A stretch of 64,000 nucleotides of DNA from assembly GCF_014656415.1 (NCBI RefSeq), contig NZ_BNCJ01000013.1:1-64000 (forward strand), written 5' to 3'. The notes below the pieces were generated by a model. That model worked only from the letters and a program-made list of their open reading frames with translations, was not told the origin of the DNA and ran no database searches. Source of the DNA: Seohaeicola zhoushanensis (lineage in GTDB: Bacteria > Pseudomonadota > Alphaproteobacteria > Rhodobacterales > Rhodobacteraceae). How positions within the stretch are numbered: position 1 is the stretch's first letter; each line of letters begins with the position of its first letter. The position numbers and the translations under genes are program-made. Below are positions 58,854-64,000 of the stretch, piece after piece.

Positions 58854-59678
58854 TCAGGCGGCTTCCTGCTGTTGATCGCGGTTGCGTTTGCCCGAGTTCA
58901 CCCAATCGTTCCAGACGTCCAGATACCACATCAGCAGTTCCCGCTGGCTGGCAATCCCAAGCCGGTTGTAGGCGCGTTTGCGATAGGTCATCACGCTTTC
59001 CTTGCCGATGCCGAGGTCGTCCGCGATCACGCAGGACGACATGCCATGAAGTATGCGTGAGCAGACTTCGCGCTCGCGGCGGGACAGATCCGACATGTTG
59101 TAAACGCAATCTTCGATATCCTCGCGAGAGGCGAGCGCCGGGGTGAGATCGGACTTTTGTTCGAAGAGTTCCGCGTGGCGCGAGATCATCGTCAGGAGGA
59201 ATCTTGCAGACTGTTCGAGCTCGAGCAGCGTGTCGCCGGACAGTTCGCTGCGGTCGGCCGAGCGCAACAACTTGAGGCAATAGGAGGCCTGGTTGATCCG
59301 GGCATAGACCAGCACTGTCTCGTAATTTTCGGCTGCGGCGCCGGTCTGGTTGGGTTCCGTTGTGGAGTTGACCGGACGGATGACGCGCACGCGAATGTTG
59401 TCGCCAGCTGTTACCAGATGACGTTTTACGTCATAAACACTGCCCTTTACGGCCTGTGCGAGGGAAGACGACGTGTGAGAGGCGCTGCCGATCTCAGAAA
59501 GGTGATAGTCGCTGAGACGGTAGCAGGCGCAATGGTCGCCGCCCAGCAGACGGTCCATCGCTTCAAGCAGTTTCCCGGAAAACTCCAGCGTACCGATTTT
59601 GGCTATCAGCTCGATAAACTCGCCGGTCACAATCAGAACCGGTTCGTCCATGGTCGCAGTCGCTTGTGTCTTGATCAC
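58854..59678 (-). CDS. LuxR-family transcriptional regulator 2
   Basis: 274 aa from a GTG at 59678 that follows GGGAGGA; the frame begins five codons earlier. The C-terminal LuxR/GerE HTH (about residues 200-260) reads LSRREREVCSRILHG and IGKESVMTYRKRAYNRL, almost identical to LuxR regulator 1 in the recognition helix. The N-terminal domain is only loosely similar to that of LuxR 1 and could sense a different ligand. No autoinducer-binding or receiver domain is recognised. No TGTCCCC palindrome was found before this gene; ATGACC-N5-GGTCAT and a long inverted repeat are there instead. Confidence 0.9.
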   Translation of the reverse strand: MIKTQATATMDEPVLIVTGEFIELIAKIGTLEFSGKLLEAMDRLLGGDHCACYRLSDYHLSEIGSASHTSSSLAQAVKGSVYDVKRHLVTAGDNIRVRVIRPVNSTTEPNQTGAAAENYETVLVYARINQASYCLKLLRSADRSELSGDTLLELEQSARFLLTMISRHAELFEQKSDLTPALASREDIEDCVYNMSDLSRREREVCSRILHGMSSCVIADDLGIGKESVMTYRKRAYNRLGIASQRELLMWYLDVWNDWVNSGKRNRDQQQEAA

Positions 59679-59696
59679 CCTGTGTCCTCCCAACTT

Positions 59697-59713
59697 ATGA
59701 CCTCTTGGGTCAT
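59697..59713. promoter_or_regulatory. Inverted repeat ATGACC-N5-GGTCAT before LuxR 2
   Basis: Perfect 6-bp arms around TCTTG, 19 bp upstream of the GTG start. It may be a self-operator or mask the ribosome site in the leader. Confidence 0.4.
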
Positions 59714-59755
59714 CTCCCGACAGTCACGTTACTTACGAGAAGAAATGATTGCAAT

Positions 59756-59813
59756 GCGCAAGTAATTTTTTGGAGGAAAAAATTTAAAGTCTTATATTTA
59801 GGCCTACTTGCGC
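59756..59813. repeat. Long-spaced inverted repeat in AT-rich DNA upstream of LuxR 2
   Basis: GCGCAAGTA (59756-59764) and TACTTGCGC (59805-59813) are perfect 9-bp inverted repeats flanking a 40-bp AT-rich stretch. This could be a looping operator pair or a promoter framed by two half-sites. No gene is seen between 59679 and 59970. Confidence 0.4.
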
Positions 59814-59916
59814 GAACTTCTTGAGAGCCCCCCAGGAAGATGGTGGCGCTATCATGTCCGGCGTAGCCGAACCGGTTCTGCAGCGATCTCGTTTGTCGGG
59901 ACGACAGGCGAATCAT

Positions 59917-59941
59917 AAAAGGCCGCCGGGGACCGGCGGCC
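59917..59941 (-). terminator. Rho-independent terminator for the ferredoxin/P450 operon
   Basis: On the minus strand, a perfect 9-bp stem GGCCGCCGG/CCGGCGGCC (59921-59941, 3-base loop) is followed by TTTT (59920-59917), 30 bp after the ferredoxin stop codon. Confidence 0.85.
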
Positions 59942-59970
59942 TTAACAGATGGGTTTTGCCTGAGCGGGTT

Positions 59971-60297
59971 CTAAAGTTGCGGGTCGGCGACCCGCACAAC
60001 CAAACCGTCCATCTCATCGGTCATCACCAGCTGACAGCTCAGCCGGCTGTTCGGCTCGCGGTCCATTGCGGTGAAATCCAGCATCTGGTCTTCGGTTGGC
60101 GAGATCTCGGGGGCCTTGGCAAAGTAGGCGTCGTCGACGATTACGACATGGCAGGTCGAGCACGACAGACCACCGCCACAGTCTCCGACGATTCCGTCCA
60201 GCCCTGCCGCCGTCGCGGCGCGCATGACGCTGTCGCCGACGGCGACTTCGAGTTCCGTGCGGGTATCGTCAGGATTGATCAGGGTGACCTTGGGCAT
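59971..60297 (-). CDS. [2Fe-2S] ferredoxin (adrenodoxin/putidaredoxin type)
   Basis: 108 aa. Cluster ligands: the C-x5-C-x2-C set in DCGGGLSCSTCHVVI (about residues 40-48) and the fourth Cys in SRLSCQLVM (about residue 87). This vertebrate-type ferredoxin passes electrons from an NAD(P)H reductase to class I bacterial P450s, and it lies directly downstream of two P450 genes. No ferredoxin reductase gene is present in the window, so one must come from elsewhere. A terminator closes the operon after it. Confidence 0.95.
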   Translation of the reverse strand: MPKVTLINPDDTRTELEVAVGDSVMRAATAAGLDGIVGDCGGGLSCSTCHVVIVDDAYFAKAPEISPTEDQMLDFTAMDREPNSRLSCQLVMTDEMDGLVVRVADPQL

Positions 60298-60321
60298 CTA
60301 AGTTCTTTCTTATCAGTCGTG

Positions 60322-61524
60322 TCAGCTGACCAGCCGCAATGGCAGCCGGTCCAGCGACCTCAGGGTGTTGATGGTCTTGTATTCGGGATCGCCATCCAGT
60401 TCGATTCGGCTGAACCGCTTGAGCAGGGCGCCGAGAAAGACTTCCGCTTCCAGGCGGGCGATGTTCTGGCCGATGCAGATATGCGGCCCCGCCCCCAGGG
60501 CGACATGCGTCCCGGCGCTGTTGCGGTCGATGTCGTATGCGGTCGGGTTGGAGAACTTGCGCGGATCCAGATTGGCCGCGCCGATGAAGCAGCCGACCTT
60601 CACATCGCCCTTCAGCGCGAGACCGCCGAATTCCATGTCGCTGACCGTGGTGCGGTGAATAAGCTGCGACGGGCTGTCCATGCGGATCGCCTCGTCGAAG
60701 GCCGCCTTAGCCTTGGACGGATCCGCCTTGAGCTTGGCCCATTGATCGGGGTTCTGGGCGAGCCGCAACAGCATGTGGCCGATGCCGGCAATGGTCGTGT
60801 CCACCCCGGCCCGCAGGAACGAGCGGACCTGGACCCCTGCCGTGCCGGTTGGAAAGCCGCCCTCGTCCTCGGCCTGATAGATCTTTTCGCCCAACCCGCC
60901 GGCGATCATGCTCTCGCGGGAAAAATACTGCTCGTAGTTCTTCAGATGCGGGCCGGCCGCCTCGATGGACGCCTTGGTCAGGTCGTTGTTCGGCCCGATC
61001 TGGTTGAAGTTCATTTCGCCGATCAGGGGAAAGGCCTCGCGCGGCATGTCCACACCCAGGGCGTCCGGGAAGACCTTGAGGATGAAGGGTTCCACCAGAT
61101 CTCTCACCGCCTCGACGGTTCCGCTGCCGATGATGGTATTGGCCTGTTTCTCGGCCTCGGCCATGAAGTCGTCGCGCCACTGACGGATGATGACCGGCGA
61201 GAGGACACGCTGCAAGGTGCGGCGCACGGCGGAATGGCCCGGCGGATCGACTTCGGCAATCGGACTGGGCGTGCGCCAGGCCCCGGGTTTCCGGATATCC
61301 GACATGCCGATGCCGCCGGTGCTGGTGAAGCGCGTGTAATCGCTGAGCGCCGTCTGCACGAGGTCATGACGCCCGATGGCATACATGTCGTATTTCGTCA
61401 GGCGGACGACGGGGGCGGTTTCCCGGATGGCGGTTTGCACCGCCTCGGGGTCGCGCAGGTTTTCCCGGGTGAACGGATCGATGTCCAGCTCCGGGGGGGA
61501 GGCCAATCCTGCTTCGACCGTCAT
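60322..61524 (-). CDS. Cytochrome P450, copy B
   Basis: 400 aa. ATG 61524 follows AAGGAGGA. The I-helix oxygen-binding region is RAGVDTTIAGIGHMLL (about residues 244-259); the ExxR motif is in DEAIRMDSP; the heme-binding loop is LGAGPHICIGQNIARLE with the Cys ligand (about residue 346). The Phe normally starting the loop (FGxGxHxC) is Leu here. Class I bacterial P450, using the ferredoxin encoded next. It hydroxylates or epoxidises a hydrophobic substrate. Clear paralogue of the upstream P450. Confidence 0.94.
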   Translation of the reverse strand: MTVEAGLASPPELDIDPFTRENLRDPEAVQTAIRETAPVVRLTKYDMYAIGRHDLVQTALSDYTRFTSTGGIGMSDIRKPGAWRTPSPIAEVDPPGHSAVRRTLQRVLSPVIIRQWRDDFMAEAEKQANTIIGSGTVEAVRDLVEPFILKVFPDALGVDMPREAFPLIGEMNFNQIGPNNDLTKASIEAAGPHLKNYEQYFSRESMIAGGLGEKIYQAEDEGGFPTGTAGVQVRSFLRAGVDTTIAGIGHMLLRLAQNPDQWAKLKADPSKAKAAFDEAIRMDSPSQLIHRTTVSDMEFGGLALKGDVKVGCFIGAANLDPRKFSNPTAYDIDRNSAGTHVALGAGPHICIGQNIARLEAEVFLGALLKRFSRIELDGDPEYKTINTLRSLDRLPLRLVS

Positions 61525-61564
61525 TGCTGATCCTCCTTGGATTTTTCTCGGCTTGTCCGGTGGA

Positions 61565-62782
61565 TCAGGCCGCAATCAGGCGCAGCGGCAGCTTTTCAAG
61601 CATCCGCATCTGGTTGATCGGTTTATAGACCGGCGGGCCGGCCAGTTCGATCCGCTTTACGCGCTCGGCCAGTGCGGACAGGATCGAGGCCGCCTCGGCC
61701 CGGGCGATCATCTGGCCGATGCAGATATGCGCGCCCACGCCAAAGCCCAGGTGCGTGCCGGCCGACCGACGCTCGATCCGGAAGGCGTCGGGGTCTTCGA
61801 ACTTGCGCGGGTCGCGGTTCGCGGCGCCAAAGAACACACCGACCTTGGTATCGGGCCGCAGCCGGACGCCGGAAAGCTCCATTTCGCCCGACGTCGTGCG
61901 ATAGGATACGTGGAAGGACGGCTCGAGCCGCAGCGCCTCTTCAAAGGCCAGACCTGCCTTTTTCGGGTCGGCGTGGATCAGGTCATACTGGTCGGGATTT
62001 TCGGCCAGCTTGCACAGCGAGTGTCCGATGCCGGCCATGGTCGAATCCGCGCCACCGCCCACCAGCGAGCGGGTCATGTTCGATGCGAGGCCCGGTTCGG
62101 GAAACTCGCCCCGGTCCTCGGCCGCAAAAAGGTCGTCCGCGATAGAACCGGGACGCACGCCTTCACGCTGGCAACTGGACTCGAACCATCCGAGATAGGG
62201 CTGCGCCTTTTCCATCGCGGCATGGTAGAGGGCGTTCTGCGGGCCGGACTGATTGAAACGCATTTCGCCGATGGCAAGGATGTTGGGGCGGGGAAGGTCA
62301 ATCCCCACGGCTTCGGGGAAAACGTCCAGAATGTAGGTTTCGGCGATATCCTCGACACCGTCGATCTCGCCGCGTTCCATCAGTTCGTCGGCAAGGGTGG
62401 CGGCGCGTTCGTCAAACTTCTGCTTCATCTTGCGGATGGCAATCGGCGAGAGATATTTCATGACCACATTGCGGATGGAGGTATGATCCGGCGGGTCGTT
62501 TTCCAGCATCCGGTTCGGCACGCGGAAATCGCCGGGCTTACGGATATCCTGGATGCCGATGCCGCCCTTCGCGGTGAACTTATCGAACTCTTTCAGGACG
62601 GTTTCGCATTCGTGGTGGCGACCGACCGCATAGACATTGTATTTTGGGATCAGAGCGATGGGCCCGGCTTCGCGCAGCTTTTCCTGGAATTCATAAGGGC
62701 TTCGCAGGACCTCGATGTCATAGGGATCGATGTCCAGCACGGGGGCCTCGTTTCGGTCGATGTCCGCCGCGGTGTCTGCCAT
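61565..62782 (-). CDS. Cytochrome P450, copy A
   Basis: 405 aa. I-helix VGGGADSTMAGIGHSL (about residues 238-253, acid-alcohol pair D-S), ExxR in EEALRLEPSF, and canonical heme loop FGVGAHICIGQMIARAE with the Cys ligand (about residue 351). It shares the GIGxxDIRKPG segment and overall length with copy B, a tandem duplication 40 bp apart. First gene of a P450-P450-ferredoxin operon, with operator site 12 lying 108 bp upstream. Confidence 0.95.
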   Translation of the reverse strand: MADTAADIDRNEAPVLDIDPYDIEVLRSPYEFQEKLREAGPIALIPKYNVYAVGRHHECETVLKEFDKFTAKGGIGIQDIRKPGDFRVPNRMLENDPPDHTSIRNVVMKYLSPIAIRKMKQKFDERAATLADELMERGEIDGVEDIAETYILDVFPEAVGIDLPRPNILAIGEMRFNQSGPQNALYHAAMEKAQPYLGWFESSCQREGVRPGSIADDLFAAEDRGEFPEPGLASNMTRSLVGGGADSTMAGIGHSLCKLAENPDQYDLIHADPKKAGLAFEEALRLEPSFHVSYRTTSGEMELSGVRLRPDTKVGVFFGAANRDPRKFEDPDAFRIERRSAGTHLGFGVGAHICIGQMIARAEAASILSALAERVKRIELAGPPVYKPINQMRMLEKLPLRLIAA

Positions 62783-62889
62783 CTCTGCTATCCTCTAGAT
62801 TTTATGCCCGGCGCAGGACGCCGAGATTCGGCGGTCCATCGCACCAAGTGGGCGCTTGAGCGCACTCTATCGCCTGGGTGGGCGGTCGC

Positions 62890-62909
62890 TGTCCCCCCGA
62901 ACGGGGAAA
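62890..62909. promoter_or_regulatory. Palindromic operator, site 12
   Basis: TGTCCCC-CCGAAC-GGGGAAA, 13 of 14 arm positions, between the divergent P450 and NIPSNAP operons. On the minus strand TAGAGT (62869-62864) follows after the 20-bp gap; on the plus strand TAGGCT (62931-62936) is one base further. It may serve both directions. Confidence 0.75.
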
Positions 62910-62963
62910 ATGCCAGAGGAGCCGCGCCGTTAGGCTGCGGATCGCAGCCAGAGGTGAACGGCG

Positions 62964-63710
62964 ATGTACTACGAGTTCCGCTTCTATGCGGTCGCGCCCG
63001 GCCGGCTTTCGGACGAGATGGCGCTTGTGCGCAATGTGGCGGTCGATCCGGCGCCCGACCTGCCGGCCGGGGAGGAAGGCAGCCTTTGGGATCGCTATGA
63101 GGTGCCGCGCCCGGTCGGGTCCTGGATCACCTTGACCGGCCGCGATTGCCCCGGGTTTCTCTACATCGTTCCCTGGGAAAGTCTCGACCAGCGCGATGCG
63201 AGCCTGCCGCGCTTCTGGACAGACCCGCTTTGGGCGAAGCGGCGGGCAGAGCTGACGGGTGGTCATACGCTGGTCAATTCGATCCAGACATTGATATTCT
63301 CACCCCTGCCCCAGGCCCTTGCCCTGCGTGACAAGCCGTCTCCGCTTCCGTTTGGCGGTGTGCATGAGTTGCGTATCTATGACCTGCTGACGGGCGACCA
63401 GCCGGAGGCGCAGCGCGTCCTGGCCGAAGTCGATCTTCCTGCGGCACAATCCCTTGGCGCGCAGATTCTGGGGTTCTTCGGGATGGTTCTGGGGTCCGAC
63501 CGTCCACGGCTTGCCGCCTTGCTGGCCTGGCCGGATCTGGACACGCAGTTGCGGGCTGCCGAGGCGCTGGACAGTCATCCGGCCGTCACGGCGCAGCGCG
63601 AAGACGAGTATGCGCGCGCCGGTCGATTTATATTCGACCGCCTGGATCAGTATCTGCTGGAGCCGATGGAGTGGAACAGTCCGCGCCCCAACCTGGGAGC
63701 CCGAGCATGA
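62964..63710 (+). CDS. NIPSNAP-family protein, copy 1
   Basis: 248 aa, ATG after GAGGTGAACGGCG. It has two related ferredoxin-like halves: MYYEFRFYAVAPGRLSDEM with PRFWTDPLWAKRRAEL, then HELRIYDLLTGDQPEAQRVLAE with LDSHPAVTAQREDE. NIPSNAP/EthD-type proteins form dimeric alpha-beta barrels with poorly defined enzymatic or binding roles; some act in degradation clusters. It starts a plus-strand operon divergent from the P450s and overlaps the next gene by an ATGA. Confidence 0.82.
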   Translation: MYYEFRFYAVAPGRLSDEMALVRNVAVDPAPDLPAGEEGSLWDRYEVPRPVGSWITLTGRDCPGFLYIVPWESLDQRDASLPRFWTDPLWAKRRAELTGGHTLVNSIQTLIFSPLPQALALRDKPSPLPFGGVHELRIYDLLTGDQPEAQRVLAEVDLPAAQSLGAQILGFFGMVLGSDRPRLAALLAWPDLDTQLRAAEALDSHPAVTAQREDEYARAGRFIFDRLDQYLLEPMEWNSPRPNLGARA

Positions 63711-64000
63711 CTGCAACGCTCGCGCCCAGGGTCACGATCGAAGAGTATTACGAGCTTCGGCTTTACGAGATGCTGCCCGGCCGGCTTCCGGGCTTTCTGC
63801 CCCTGATGGAAGAGACCGCGATCCCCCAGTTTGCGGTTCACGGCATCCCGCGCCCTCTGGCCATCTGGGAGGGTCACGCCGGCCCCATGGCGCCACTTTA
63901 CGCCTATCTGATCCGCTGGCGGTCGCTGGACGAACGGATGGCGCGTTGGAACGCCTTTTATGCCGATCCCCTTTGGAGCGAGCGGATGGGCGCCAATTTC
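63707..64000 (+). CDS. NIPSNAP-family protein, copy 2 (3' end beyond the window)
   Basis: 98 residues are visible before the window ends, starting at ATG 63707 in an ATGA overlap with copy 1. EYYELRLYEMLPGRLPGFLPLMEE parallels the start of copy 1, and FYADPLWSERMGANF matches its FWTDPLWAKRRAEL segment. It is thus a tandem paralogue of copy 1, possibly forming a heterodimer with it. The operon continues beyond the window. Confidence 0.85.
   Translation, partial: MTATLAPRVTIEEYYELRLYEMLPGRLPGFLPLMEETAIPQFAVHGIPRPLAIWEGHAGPMAPLYAYLIRWRSLDERMARWNAFYADPLWSERMGANF

Overview
The window is high-GC alphaproteobacterial DNA. Third codon positions are GC-rich, there is a complete TRAP transporter plus a second TRAP binding protein, and there are many CoA-dependent catabolic families; a Rhodobacterales (roseobacter-type) host is my inference, not something shown directly. 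No rRNA, tRNA, CRISPR array, insertion sequence or phage gene was seen. Apart from a 5'-truncated thiolase at the left edge, almost everything belongs to one large catabolic region of about 60 genes.

Layout. (1) 1-686: thiolase 3' end with strongly C-ending codons. (2) 817-6722 (+): a six-gene operon with a degenerate RibBA-like protein, a small-molecule kinase, a helical unknown, a CrtC/AttH-like protein, an acyl-CoA ligase and a DUF2889 protein. (3) 6729-11112: enoyl-CoA hydratase diverging from SDR and nitronate-monooxygenase-like genes, a TetR regulator and a frameshifted HSL-type hydrolase. (4) 11149-15223 (-): acyl-CoA ligase and a two-subunit acyl-CoA dehydrogenase, diverging from LuxR regulator 1. 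(5) 16326-24552 (-): TetR, CrtI-like oxidoreductase, MBL hydrolase, two hot-dog hydratases, family III CoA-transferase, BKACE enzyme and amidase. (6) 24892-27769: orphan TRAP binding protein, quinone oxidoreductase, GntR. (7) 28042-37523 (-): a tight nine-gene operon with a LimB-like flavin monooxygenase and its reductase, acyl-CoA dehydrogenase, alpha-methylacyl-CoA racemase, crotonase, HMG-CoA lyase, CoA-transferase, CitE-type lyase and a family III CoA-transferase. (8) 37672-49082: VOC protein, hydrolase, KstD-like flavoprotein, SDR, TRAP DctPQM, MFS carrier, CoA-transferase and a second HMG-CoA lyase. (9) 49090-58781: GST, MDR, four SDRs, tandem EthD proteins, epoxide-hydrolase-like protein, phenol-hydroxylase-like FAD monooxygenase and MarR. 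(10) 58854-64000: LuxR regulator 2, 2Fe-2S ferredoxin, tandem P450s and tandem NIPSNAP proteins.

How it may work. Uptake (TRAP, MFS) feeds oxygenases (P450s with ferredoxin, flavin monooxygenases), dehydrogenases and hydrolases that would open a ring system. CoA ligation and beta-oxidation follow, with alpha-methyl epimerisation and HMG-CoA/citramalyl-CoA-type cleavages suited to methyl-branched products. This resembles catabolism of an alicyclic or isoprenoid (terpenoid- or steroid-like) compound, but the substrate cannot be read from the sequence.

The most striking signal is regulatory. A 20-bp palindrome, TGTCCCC-N6-GGGGACA, recurs upstream of most operons from position 701 to 62909. At many of these sites a similar -10-like hexamer lies about 20 bp beyond the proximal half-site, the geometry expected of a class II activator. 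Two LuxR-type regulators with almost identical recognition helices (15536-16321 and 58854-59678) are the best candidates for the cognate factor, which would make the region a single regulon.
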